Positions 55,463-63,558 of a DNA stretch of 64,000 nt are shown here, piece by piece. The first letter of the stretch is position 1. Each line of letters begins with the position of its first letter. Source of the stretch: JAURNZ01 sp036337715 (GTDB taxonomy: Bacteria; Pseudomonadota; Gammaproteobacteria; Comchoanobacterales; Comchoanobacteraceae); the NCBI GenBank assembly GCA_036337715.1, contig JAYZDS010000005.1, positions 124,001-188,000 of the forward strand. Reading direction: 5' to 3'. The translations under genes and the position numbers were made by a program. The notes below the pieces were generated by a model. It saw only the letters and a program-made list of their open reading frames with translations. It had not been told where the DNA came from and did not search any database.

Positions 55463-56829
55463 CAAACAAAGCAAAAAATTCGAAGAATCTTTATACCTGC
55501 CAAAACTGCGGTGCGCAAACACAACAATGGCAAGGTAAATGTAGTCAATGTAATAGTTGGAATAGTTTTCAACAACAAGGTTATGGTTCTAAAAGTGAAC
55601 AGGTTAAACCAAGTTTATTATCTGAGATAGAATTAGCTAAAGTCGATCGCATGCGCTCCGGAAGTGATGAGCTAGATCGAGTTCTTGGTGGTGGGCTTGT
55701 TCCAGGTAGCGTGATTTTAATTGGCGGTGACCCAGGTATTGGCAAATCCACCTTACTTCTACAAACCATGTGTCATTTAAGTGATCAGTTAAATGCCATG
55801 TATGTCACAGGTGAAGAATCATTAGAACAAGTTCGTCTTAGAGCAGAACAAATCAAATTATCCAACGCTAAACTAGGCATCCTTGCACAAACCAATCTTG
55901 AAAAAATATCTGCAGCCATCGATCAACAAAAGCCAAATGTATTGGTTATAGATTCAATTCAAACCATTTACTCGTCAGAAGAAGCCAGTGGGATTCCTGG
56001 TTCTGTATCACAAGTAAAATATGCCACAACAACACTCGTTCAAAAAGCCAAACAAAATAACATTGTAACTTTTTTAATTGGACATGTAACAAAAGAAGGC
56101 CAACTCGCAGGTCCAAGGGTTTTAGAACATATGGTAGACACAGTTTTATACTTTGAAGGCGAAAATGATGCTCGATTTAGGGTTATACGTGCCATTAAAA
56201 ATAGATTTGGGGCTGTTAATGAATTAGGTGTATTTACGATGACAGATGGTGGCATTAAAGATGTTCCTAATCCATCAGCAATTTTTTTATCAGGTAGACA
56301 AGCAACCCCAGGTGGGACCATCATGGTATGTTGGGAAGGTACTCGCCCATTATTAGTCGAGGTCCAATCTTTAGTTGCAGAAAGTTATGGCGCGCAACCC
56401 AGACGTGTTGCTTTAGGCTTAGATACCAATCGCCTAGCTTTAATTTTGGCAGTTTTACAGCGACATGGTGGCATTTTACTTCACCAGCAAGACGTGTATA
56501 CCAATGTGGTTGGCGGCCTTAAAATTCAAGAAACTGCAAGTGATCTAGCCTTAATTGCCGCACTACTCTCTAGTCATCTTCATTGTGCCATACCCAAGGA
56601 TGTTGCTATTTTTGGAGAAATTGGTTTGTCAGGTGAAATTAGACCTGTGCCTCATGGCCAGCAAAGAATTCAAGAAGCAGCCAAACATGGCATATCCCAA
56701 GTCATTATTCCTCATGCCAATGCAAAAGGACTTAAAATTAGTGGCGTAAAAATACAAACCGTGTCTACAGTTAAAGAAGCGGTACAAACCATAAAACAGC
56801 TTATGAAACAAACAGTAAAAAACATATGA
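55459..56829 (+). CDS. radA: DNA repair protein RadA
   Basis: RecA-like branch-migration ATPase. N-terminal zinc finger (C14, C17, C28, C31), Walker A GGDPGIGKST (89-98), the RadA signature KNRFGAVNELGVF, and a C-terminal Lon-like domain (AIPKDVAIFGEIGLSGEIRPV). 456 residues, normal. ATGA overlap with the cytochrome gene. Confidence 0.97.
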   Translation: MTNKAKNSKNLYTCQNCGAQTQQWQGKCSQCNSWNSFQQQGYGSKSEQVKPSLLSEIELAKVDRMRSGSDELDRVLGGGLVPGSVILIGGDPGIGKSTLLLQTMCHLSDQLNAMYVTGEESLEQVRLRAEQIKLSNAKLGILAQTNLEKISAAIDQQKPNVLVIDSIQTIYSSEEASGIPGSVSQVKYATTTLVQKAKQNNIVTFLIGHVTKEGQLAGPRVLEHMVDTVLYFEGENDARFRVIRAIKNRFGAVNELGVFTMTDGGIKDVPNPSAIFLSGRQATPGGTIMVCWEGTRPLLVEVQSLVAESYGAQPRRVALGLDTNRLALILAVLQRHGGILLHQQDVYTNVVGGLKIQETASDLALIAALLSSHLHCAIPKDVAIFGEIGLSGEIRPVPHGQQRIQEAAKHGISQVIIPHANAKGLKISGVKIQTVSTVKEAVQTIKQLMKQTVKNI

Positions 56830-56883
56830 ACATATTTCTAATAAAGACCTCATGTACAATTATAGATAAGCATAAATTGATAT

Positions 56884-56898
56884 GATATAAGTTATATC
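56884..56898. repeat. Inverted repeat before the 183-residue orphan
   Basis: GATATAA and TTATATC form a perfect 7-base inverted repeat around a single G, 23 bases before the next start codon. It could be an operator for that gene; an AT-rich palindrome by chance is also possible. Confidence 0.3.
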
Positions 56899-56921
56899 TT
56901 GTAAACGGAAACCACATTCAA

Positions 56922-57473
56922 ATGGATCAACCACTTTTAGCCAACCAACCTAAGTATCAAAATTCATTAAAATCAATGTCTTTATTTACTTATGGTTATA
57001 GATATATATTCGAGCCAGAGATCTTACAAAATATACTCAAATCATTTTACGAAAGATACTTAAGTCTCCTTGATCATAAACGCATCAATCAGGATAATCT
57101 AAAAAATAAAGAGCTACTAAAAAAGTTACGTTGTCATTTAAAAGACATATTAATTTATGAGCCAATCATCTTAAACAAAACAAACAAATCAGACAATTTT
57201 TCTGAATTATTAGGACAAAGCTTAGCTCATATTTGGCTATCACACTTAAACATTAGCCAAAATAATTTTAGCAGCGTCAACTATATACAAGAACCCAAGG
57301 GATGGATATTACCCATGCCAAAAATAACTGATGATATGCATACTAACGAAAGCTTATTACCACCTGACCAAGACATATTTGAGCTCTTTAAATCAATCAA
57401 TTGGATAGAGACAATCCATACCATTGAACGTGATATAAATTATAAATTATGTGGCATTACTTTTAAAAAGTGA
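56922..57473 (+). CDS. hypothetical protein (183 aa)
   Basis: No family recognised. Soluble, helical in the first 125 residues (a run of Leu, Lys, Ile and Asn), with aromatic-rich GYRYIF near residue 25-30 and an acidic, proline-containing loop (about 142-158, ESLLPPDQD). No signal peptide or membrane segment. The start follows ACGGAAACC, a weak ribosome site. It lies between radA and a convergent acetyltransferase gene. Accessory protein or candidate effector; nothing in the sequence decides. Confidence 0.55.
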   Translation: MDQPLLANQPKYQNSLKSMSLFTYGYRYIFEPEILQNILKSFYERYLSLLDHKRINQDNLKNKELLKKLRCHLKDILIYEPIILNKTNKSDNFSELLGQSLAHIWLSHLNISQNNFSSVNYIQEPKGWILPMPKITDDMHTNESLLPPDQDIFELFKSINWIETIHTIERDINYKLCGITFKK

Positions 57474-57523
57474 TTGTAAGGACTCATATATACTTTATTT
57501 ATTAACTATGAAGTAAAGCCGAA

Positions 57524-58300
57524 CTACTGCTCACCAGCATACTCATAGCATTCAAATTGACCAATTTGAACAAAACCAAGTCTTTCATATATTCTATAAC
57601 CTGCATCGCTCGATGCGGATAAAGTCACAAATCTAAATTGGTTGGTTTTTGCGAAATTTAGCAAATATATCATCATATCTGTACCATACCCCTTTCCGCG
57701 TGATGCCTCACTGGTAATCAAGCTAAAAACACCTGCTCTATCACCATTGGTATATAAAATGCCTATTGTCACGGGACGACCCGCTTCAAACCCAACATAT
57801 AATTTTTCTGACGAGCTAAACGCTTCATCCGTCATACGCTTATAAAATCCAGGCACATTTAAATCATACGGTTCTAAAACGGATATAAAGTCGTTTAATA
57901 AACTTTGGTTAGTAACCATTTCGATGGTCAAAGATGTTGATCTTTGCAATGAAAGTGGATTAGACAAATCACATATCATCGAATACTCAGTGGTTTCCAT
58001 TGAAAATGACTTATCAGAAAGTAATGTATCCGTAAATTTTTCGCTACATTGACTTTGAGGCACCCACCAGGCAAAAGGCTGATATTTAAATATTTTTTTC
58101 ATGTTGTCAATTAAGACGTCAAATTGTACATGATCAGTCAATCCATAAGCAATATTAAACATGCTTGTACCAAAACCACAATTTATAATATCAATATCAT
58201 ATTTTTTGCATACCTCAAAATTAAGTTTTTTAGGTAAATAAATAAAATGTTCTAAATGATTTTTTTCAATCAATTGATGATAAAGTTCGTTTTGCTTCAT
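57524..58300 (-). CDS. GNAT-family N-acetyltransferase
   Basis: 258 residues. The C-terminal half is a GNAT domain: LYVGFEAGRPVTIGILY (strand 4 region), then EASRGKGYGTDMMIYLLNFA, where RGKGYGT binds the acetyl-CoA pyrophosphate, and YRIYERLGFVQIG at the end. The N-terminal half is a diverged second domain of the kind seen in double-GNAT proteins. Substrate unknown. Stands alone, convergent with the preceding gene. Confidence 0.82.
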   Translation of the reverse strand: MKQNELYHQLIEKNHLEHFIYLPKKLNFEVCKKYDIDIINCGFGTSMFNIAYGLTDHVQFDVLIDNMKKIFKYQPFAWWVPQSQCSEKFTDTLLSDKSFSMETTEYSMICDLSNPLSLQRSTSLTIEMVTNQSLLNDFISVLEPYDLNVPGFYKRMTDEAFSSSEKLYVGFEAGRPVTIGILYTNGDRAGVFSLITSEASRGKGYGTDMMIYLLNFAKTNQFRFVTLSASSDAGYRIYERLGFVQIGQFECYEYAGEQ

Positions 58301-58398
58301 TGACTTTAACCTGTCATATTTAAATGTACGTTCATTTTAACGTATTTTTGTAATAAGGTAAAAAAAATCGAAAATATTTATTTAATCACTTTAAAATC

Positions 58399-58418
58399 AT
58401 AATAAAACCTTAACTTTT
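58399..58418 (+). promoter_or_regulatory. Second copy of the PmrA-like element
   Basis: ATAA (58399-58402) and TTAA (58410-58413) are 11 bases apart, and TAATAAAACCTTAA (58400-58413) is identical to the element before the IQ-motif gene 54 kb away. The first half-site has one mismatch to TTAA and the central TT is AA. If the second half is the -35 region, transcription would start near the GAGAAG ribosome site, which supports the start chosen for the next gene. Confidence 0.4.
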
Positions 58419-58449
58419 TTCTGATAATCTAGTAATGAGAAGAATAAAA

Positions 58450-59682
58450 ATGATGATAAATACGATATCAAATTACTGGAATGAAACAAGACTGGATCGT
58501 CAGTTAGCTTGGGATGATTTTAAACATTCATTTAATGGCTTAATATCTTTTTTTAAAGTATCTTTTTGGGATGGTCATTTGATTATTTCAGATACTGGTG
58601 AAATCAATGAAACCGGTACTTTTTTAAATAAGGTTTTTAATACCTTAATTATTTTATTTGCTTTAAGCATTGTCATTAGCATATTAGTCAACCCATATAT
58701 ATCAGGTGTATTAAGTATAGTTTTGGCAAGTTATGTAGCGTTGGTCATTTTAAGACAAATATCTTGCGCATATTCCAGATATAATGAAAATAGAGATATC
58801 AAAAGAGGGATGCGAAGACCGTTTCAATCAGCTCCTAAGGCTTTTTATCAAAAACAAATGCGTGATTTCATAAAAAGGACCTTAGTATTTTCAGCTATTA
58901 TGCTAGCCCTTCTTTTATTCACATCAGTATTTACTATGCCTATTTTCACATCAAGCATAACACTGTTGGTATTAGCTGCCATTGTGTCAGTGATGGCTAT
59001 ACGTGCTATTTATGGTGAAAATATATTTATAAAATATTGGCAAATTTTTCTTTATGAATATAATCATAACCACTTAGGGCAAAATAGAAATGAGCAAAAT
59101 AGCTTAAAACCAAGCACAACTTATTTTAATTCTGCAAATATTTATAGAATTGTTTTAATACTGACCGTTGCTGCAATCATTTCAGCTATTTTGATCAGTA
59201 ACCCAATAACAATTGGTATATTAGCTTCGATGATCATTAGTTTCACATTAATTATGGCAATGAAATCGTTTTTAAAAACTTATGATAAAAAAAATAACAT
59301 TTTGATTGGAAATTTATCCATGTTACCTACTTTATTTTGGATTAACCAATCATCAAAGGCAGACTCTGAAAATACTGAGGAACTTTATACAGAAATCAAT
59401 CAACAAGAAGAAGAACTTACAGTGGAAGACCATGTTGGGGAAAGTCATGTAGAAGAGTATTCCGAAGAAGATCAAAAATCGATATCTTCAGTAAATTCTA
59501 TTTTTTCACTTGATAATCTGGATTATAATGATGACTGTTATTTTGACATTTTAAGTGAGTGCGATTCTGTAGAATCTGAAGAGAAAACTCTTACAAATAA
59601 ATCGAGTAGTTTTGATGGTGAAACAACTGGTGAAGAATCAAGTAGTGATGAATTGGAAATTAGGCCTTCGTCTTATAGATAG
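58450..59682 (+). CDS. membrane protein with three hairpins and acidic tail (410 aa)
   Basis: The open frame begins at 58435, but ATG 58450 has GAGAAG seven bases before it, so I start there. Residues 1-60 are soluble. Three hydrophobic pairs follow at about 62-102, 141-190 and 230-277, each turning at a short NP or MP loop. The last 120 residues are strongly acidic and serine-rich (runs of EE, EED and SSSDE). There is no signal peptide and no known family. The acidic, Ser/Glu-rich C terminus resembles Dot/Icm translocation signals (inference). Its 3' end overlaps the convergent small gene by 23 bases. Confidence 0.75.
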   Translation: MMINTISNYWNETRLDRQLAWDDFKHSFNGLISFFKVSFWDGHLIISDTGEINETGTFLNKVFNTLIILFALSIVISILVNPYISGVLSIVLASYVALVILRQISCAYSRYNENRDIKRGMRRPFQSAPKAFYQKQMRDFIKRTLVFSAIMLALLLFTSVFTMPIFTSSITLLVLAAIVSVMAIRAIYGENIFIKYWQIFLYEYNHNHLGQNRNEQNSLKPSTTYFNSANIYRIVLILTVAAIISAILISNPITIGILASMIISFTLIMAMKSFLKTYDKKNNILIGNLSMLPTLFWINQSSKADSENTEELYTEINQQEEELTVEDHVGESHVEEYSEEDQKSISSVNSIFSLDNLDYNDDCYFDILSECDSVESEEKTLTNKSSSFDGETTGEESSSDELEIRPSSYR

Positions 59683-59983
59683 CGTTAAATTCATTTTGAG
59701 AACCAACACTATCTTTCAAAGTAAATAAAGAGTAATTATCTACACTATAGATTGTTTTATCATTGTCTTGATTACTAGCATTTGTTAATTTGTAACACGA
59801 AACCATGCCTAGCATTACGTACAATAGATAAAGATTTGTTAAGGCAATACATACTGTCGTTGCAATTGCACAACCTGTTTTACAATAAAAACCAACTTCG
59901 TTTAACAAAGCATATTTTCTATGATTTGATTCAACTAAGCTCGCTGAGGGTGATAAATTGTTTACTGTGTAACATATGCCCAT
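59660..59983 (-). CDS. small membrane protein with MGIC N terminus (107 aa)
   Basis: ATG 59983 has AGAGGA six bases upstream, which decides the start; the open frame runs further back without a ribosome site. The protein begins MGICYTV, which fits a eukaryotic N-myristoylation site (Gly2, Thr6) with a Cys that could be palmitoylated, like Src-family kinases. A hydrophobic segment (about 38-62, rich in Cys, Thr, Leu) and a polar tail follow. No family recognised. Host lipidation is speculative. Confidence 0.55.
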   Translation of the reverse strand: MGICYTVNNLSPSASLVESNHRKYALLNEVGFYCKTGCAIATTVCIALTNLYLLYVMLGMVSCYKLTNASNQDNDKTIYSVDNYSLFTLKDSVGSQNEFNAIYKTKA

Positions 59984-60257
59984 AAGAAATCCTCTTGTGT
60001 AACAATAAGTAATATAGCACATATTTGTGAGATATTGGCTAATTTATGCTTGAGAGTAAAATTACATTATTAAAATACAATAATAAACCCATTACCAGCA
60101 AATTTTATTTTAATTAATTTCCTTACGAAAAAAAAGATAAATCAACTAGATCTAATGTATTTTAATGATTTAATTAGTTATTTTTTAATCGAGTATAATC
60201 GAAATATGATCGTTAAATATTGATTTATGTAGTTTAAAAAAAATTCTAGATGATTCA
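59984..60257. other. AT-rich gap before tRNA-Ser
   Basis: About 270 bases with no open frame of note, extremely A/T rich. It holds the upstream region of the MGIC protein gene (left end). Apart from the tRNA promoter immediately to its right, I see nothing definite in it. Confidence 0.4.
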
Positions 60258-60287
60258 TTGACTTTATCCGTATCTAAATATTATATT
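60258..60287 (+). promoter_or_regulatory. Promoter of tRNA-Ser
   Basis: TTGACT (60258-60263) and TATATT (60282-60287) are 18 bases apart, directly before the tRNA. Good sigma-70 match. Confidence 0.65.
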
Positions 60288-60296
60288 AGCTTTTTT

Positions 60297-60386
60297 GGAG
60301 AGGTGCCCGAGCGGTCGAAGGGGCACGCCTGGAAAGCGTGTGTACGCTAAAACGTACCGAGGGTTCGAATCCCTCTCTCTCCGCCA
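60297..60386 (+). tRNA. tRNA-Ser, anticodon GGA
   Basis: 90 bases including an encoded CCA (60384-60386). Acceptor GGAGAGG pairs with TCTCTCC (one G-T pair). The anticodon stem CACGC/GCGTG encloses CTGGAAA, so the anticodon is GGA (60331-60333), reading UCC and UCU. The long variable arm (TGTACGCTAAAACGTACC) and the T arm GAGGG-TTCGAAT-CCCTC are typical of serine tRNAs. No terminator was recognised after it. Confidence 0.97.
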
Positions 60387-60552
60387 AAATTTAGTGGATT
60401 GATTACACAATAAGGGTAAATAGTATATGGTTGATCAAAAAACATCTTACGTGAGTCACTTGTTTTTTTATAGTTTAAAAGATCTGATCTACTTATATCT
60501 AAATTGTTAAAAATCTATGTATCAAACATAATTTATTTTTAAAGATATTAAT

Positions 60553-62073
60553 ATGAATACCATTTTTAGAAAAAGCCATTTATTTTATAGACAAGTTAGA
60601 AACCAAGTATATATGTTTCGTAGCCCTCCTCTTTTTTTAAGAAATGCCTATATTCGAAATACACATGTAGAAACATCCAACAATGAACAACCCAATAATA
60701 TTGATTCGAACAATCAAATTTCGAAAAATGTTTTAAATCAAAAACACATTAAAGAATTTTGTCTTACTCATGATGCAGGTCTAGAACATCTTGTCGAGTT
60801 CACTATTCCTGATGAGACAACCATAATAGATCATAATGCATTTGAAAATTGTAAATCATTAAAATTCGTAACACTAACAAACAATATCACAACAATAGGT
60901 AACGATGCTTTTGCCGGGTGCAAAGATTTAACATCATTTAAAATGCCTAATTCAATCACTCATTTAGGTGAAGGCAGTTTTTCCAGTTGTAGTAGCCTAG
61001 AAGCCATCACAATATCTAATGGGATTTCACAGATTCATCATGGTACTTTTTGGCATTGTAAATCACTAAGATTTATTGACATTCCTTATGGTGTTACAAC
61101 AATTCAAAATCGAGCTTTTAAGGGCTGTAAATCATTGAACAAGGTATTGTTTCCAAATAGTTTAAATTCAATTAGCGAAGGCGCTTTTTGGGATTGTAGC
61201 GCATTGACAACAATCAATATTCCTCAAAGTGTTCAATCTTTGGGTACGAGATGTTTTTATGAATGTAAGTCATTAAGCTATGTCAATTTACCATCCAATC
61301 TAAGCTATATATCCGACAGCACATTTTATAAGTGTCATTCATTGGAATCTATTGATATACCGAAAACAGTTAGTGAAATAGGCAAAAGTGCTTTTGCTGA
61401 GTGCAAGAGCTTAACTGATGTCTCTATTCCAAAAAATGTGCATACAATTGGAGAGCTTGCATTTAATCTGTGCTCATCGATTAATAGAATCGATCTTCCA
61501 GAAAAACTAAATAAAATAAATAATGCTTCTTTTCAATTATGTACCTCTTTAACACATGTGTCTTTTAATGAAAATCTTAACGTCATTGGATCAGCGGCAT
61601 TTAGGAAGTGTGCAAATTTAAACAATATAACCATACCTAATGGTGTTACGACACTGAGTGATGATGCATTCTCAGGATGTAGTGCTTTGGATGATATTAC
61701 CATCCCAAATAGCGTTATTGAAATTGGTAAATCAACTTTTGCAAACTGTGATGCCTTAAAAAAGATTACTATTCCAGAAGATGTACCAGAGATCGCAATT
61801 TCAACTTTTAGAGATTGTGCTTCTTTAACAGAAATTACTTTACCCGATAGTCTAACAAAAATTGCTTATCGAGCATTTATGGGATGTAAATCATTAAAAG
61901 CAATTAATATTCCGAAAAATGTTACTTTCATAGGTAAAGATGCTTTTAAAGGATGTCATGCTTTAAGACAAGTCTTTTGTGAAAATAAAAAAATATTTAA
62001 TGCAAGTCAATTTGATGATATTGATAATATTGAGTTTATTTCATATGAAAGCATTAATCATAGGCATCAATAG
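60553..62073 (+). CDS. BspA-like leucine-rich repeat protein (506 aa)
   Basis: Residues 78-468 (60784-61956) are 17 consecutive 23-residue LRR_5/TpLRR units of the form xxLxxIxIPxxVxxIGxxAFxxC, with no gaps, followed by a partial unit. The family occurs in Treponema and Bacteroidetes surface proteins and in expanded sets in Trichomonas and other protists. There is no signal peptide, cell-wall anchor or membrane segment. The first 39 residues hold no acidic residue, six Arg, one Lys and many Phe/Tyr/Leu, like a mitochondrial presequence. I infer a protein-binding effector acting in the host; an ordinary cytoplasmic protein is possible. It overlaps the next gene by 29 bases. Confidence 0.85.
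   Translation: MNTIFRKSHLFYRQVRNQVYMFRSPPLFLRNAYIRNTHVETSNNEQPNNIDSNNQISKNVLNQKHIKEFCLTHDAGLEHLVEFTIPDETTIIDHNAFENCKSLKFVTLTNNITTIGNDAFAGCKDLTSFKMPNSITHLGEGSFSSCSSLEAITISNGISQIHHGTFWHCKSLRFIDIPYGVTTIQNRAFKGCKSLNKVLFPNSLNSISEGAFWDCSALTTINIPQSVQSLGTRCFYECKSLSYVNLPSNLSYISDSTFYKCHSLESIDIPKTVSEIGKSAFAECKSLTDVSIPKNVHTIGELAFNLCSSINRIDLPEKLNKINNASFQLCTSLTHVSFNENLNVIGSAAFRKCANLNNITIPNGVTTLSDDAFSGCSALDDITIPNSVIEIGKSTFANCDALKKITIPEDVPEIAISTFRDCASLTEITLPDSLTKIAYRAFMGCKSLKAINIPKNVTFIGKDAFKGCHALRQVFCENKKIFNASQFDDIDNIEFISYESINHRHQ
60784..61956 (+). repeat. 17 tandem 69-base leucine-rich repeat units
   Basis: Each unit encodes exactly 23 residues and ends with a conserved Cys preceded by AF or TF two to three residues earlier. 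Units are diverged at the DNA level, so recombination between them is probably old. Confidence 0.85.
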
Positions 62074-62713
62074 TCACTTAGGCCGCCAAACAGCTTTAAA
62101 CCTTTCAAGAAAAGGATTTAGCATATATGGCACAACCCGCAATAAACCTTTATTTAAATCCTCCACTAAAAATTTTATTTATGACACCTTAGATCTAATT
62201 CACTCTAAAGAGCATGACTTTCAAAGTATTTTTGAACAAGGACCATTTGATGTCGTTCTACATTATGCAAGCCCACATGATGTAAACACCCGGCTTGATA
62301 ATGTATCTGAACAATTAAGAAAGGATTTTTATCAGTGCATGAGTCATGATCAACTGATGCTTGAACTTGCATACAATAATCTCAATAAGAATGGCTCTTT
62401 AATCATTAGTGGTGCAATCATTGCTGACGATATTTTTATTGGTCAATCTGGCATGAGTGGTATACACAAAGCTAATTTAAAAAGAATAGCTGCTGAGTAC
62501 CATAATTTATCTATTCATCAAAACAAACCAATACATATAAAATATCTTAACTTAGGTTCATTTAAGGATGAAATCACCCAAATAGAAGATGGTATGCCTA
62601 CAGATGAAGTCGTTACTAAAATCTTAAACATCATCGACCACCCAACTCAATTTAGCCATAAAATAGACATTATGGCACCATTTGAAGCCAAGAAATATGG
62701 CTATGATATTTAA
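62045..62713 (+). CDS. short-chain dehydrogenase-like protein without catalytic Tyr (222 aa)
   Basis: MKALIIGINSHLGRQTALNLS (start at ATG 62045) is a Rossmann nucleotide-binding start, followed by VVLHYASP where SDRs have the NNAG-like block, LIISGAII with the catalytic-Ser position, and SGIHKANLKRIAAEY, where the expected YxxxK has Ser instead of Tyr. The fold is therefore SDR, but activity is doubtful. It may act as a binding protein. The open frame extends upstream into the LRR gene, but family alignment puts the start at 62045. No ribosome site is obvious; coupling to the LRR gene is likely. Confidence 0.65.
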   Translation: MKALIIGINSHLGRQTALNLSRKGFSIYGTTRNKPLFKSSTKNFIYDTLDLIHSKEHDFQSIFEQGPFDVVLHYASPHDVNTRLDNVSEQLRKDFYQCMSHDQLMLELAYNNLNKNGSLIISGAIIADDIFIGQSGMSGIHKANLKRIAAEYHNLSIHQNKPIHIKYLNLGSFKDEITQIEDGMPTDEVVTKILNIIDHPTQFSHKIDIMAPFEAKKYGYDI

Positions 62714-62782
62714 AAATTACCTAGAAATAATAATACCAACTCATTATATTAAGATGACAAAACACGCGAAGATAGGATAAAA

Positions 62783-62893
62783 ATGATTAAATTGAAGAAT
62801 TATAAAGCGAGCATATTATTTTTCATGAAACATTCACTTATCATTATTATTTATAGTGGGATTGGCTATTTCGTTATTTGCCAAAAGATCTAA
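62783..62893 (+). CDS. possible 36-residue membrane peptide
   Basis: AGGAT lies five to six bases before ATG 62783. The 36 codons encode a short basic head (KLKNYK) and one hydrophobic segment (about residues 11-34, rich in I, L, F). It overlaps the 3' end of the ASCH gene antisense. It could be a real small membrane protein or a chance frame in AT-rich DNA. Confidence 0.2.
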   Translation: MIKLKNYKASILFFMKHSLIIIIYSGIGYFVICQKI

Positions 62894-63433
62894 TTCAAAT
62901 ACAACAACCCCAAATTTTAATAGTTTTTCCTCATAACCAGGCAAATTATTATATACTATGGAAGCTTGATTTATAAGTTCTACCCCACTATATTCTTTTG
63001 ATATATCAGGTAGTAATTTAGAAATATTAACCGTATTAAGCATTTCATCAAGTGTCTTAAAAAACGTAACTTTCAATATTCGGGCAGATACATAATTGTT
63101 TGATGACTCGAATCTTATGATGTCACCAACTGCAAAAGTCTTATATCTATTAGTAGCTGCTCTAGCTTCAAATATTTTTTCTCCGCGTGAAATTTGTTCA
63201 AAATATTTTTGCTGAAGATTGCAAGTATGACTTTTATTTGTGATTCTACCCTCTTGCATATTAGATTGGTAAAGTCTATTTGCTGTAGTCGGTTTAGCTT
63301 GACAACCATAAAAAGAAGTAAATATACGCAATTTTTCATGTTTTAAACCCAAAATACCAGAATATCTTGAGAATTTATATCCAACATTGCGAACTGAAAA
63401 AAGATGTAATAACAAAAAAATTTTCTTTAGCAT
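62834..63433 (-). CDS. ASCH-domain protein (199 aa)
   Basis: The C-terminal 120 residues fit the ASCH (PUA-like) fold: YFEQISRGEKIFEAR (I-x-x-G-x-K-x-x-E-x-R signature), YKTFAVGDIIRFE, ARILKVTFFKTLDEML, and FGVVVFEL at the end. ASCH proteins bind RNA or modified nucleosides; E. coli YqfB hydrolyses N4-acetylcytidine. The N-terminal 60 residues are extra, hydrophobic then basic and free of acidic residues until about residue 33, resembling a signal peptide or mitochondrial presequence. Substrate unknown. Confidence 0.75.
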   Translation of the reverse strand: MLKKIFLLLHLFSVRNVGYKFSRYSGILGLKHEKLRIFTSFYGCQAKPTTANRLYQSNMQEGRITNKSHTCNLQQKYFEQISRGEKIFEARAATNRYKTFAVGDIIRFESSNNYVSARILKVTFFKTLDEMLNTVNISKLLPDISKEYSGVELINQASIVYNNLPGYEEKLLKFGVVVFELDLLANNEIANPTINNNDK

Positions 63434-63558
63434 AATTATAAACCACTTTAATAGAGTTAAATTTTAGCATGAATTTTTGCTTAATAAAACAATAAAAAAA
63501 AGTTTACAGTATTAAAAATTAACAGCATAGAAACGAACCATACAAAATATTAAATACC

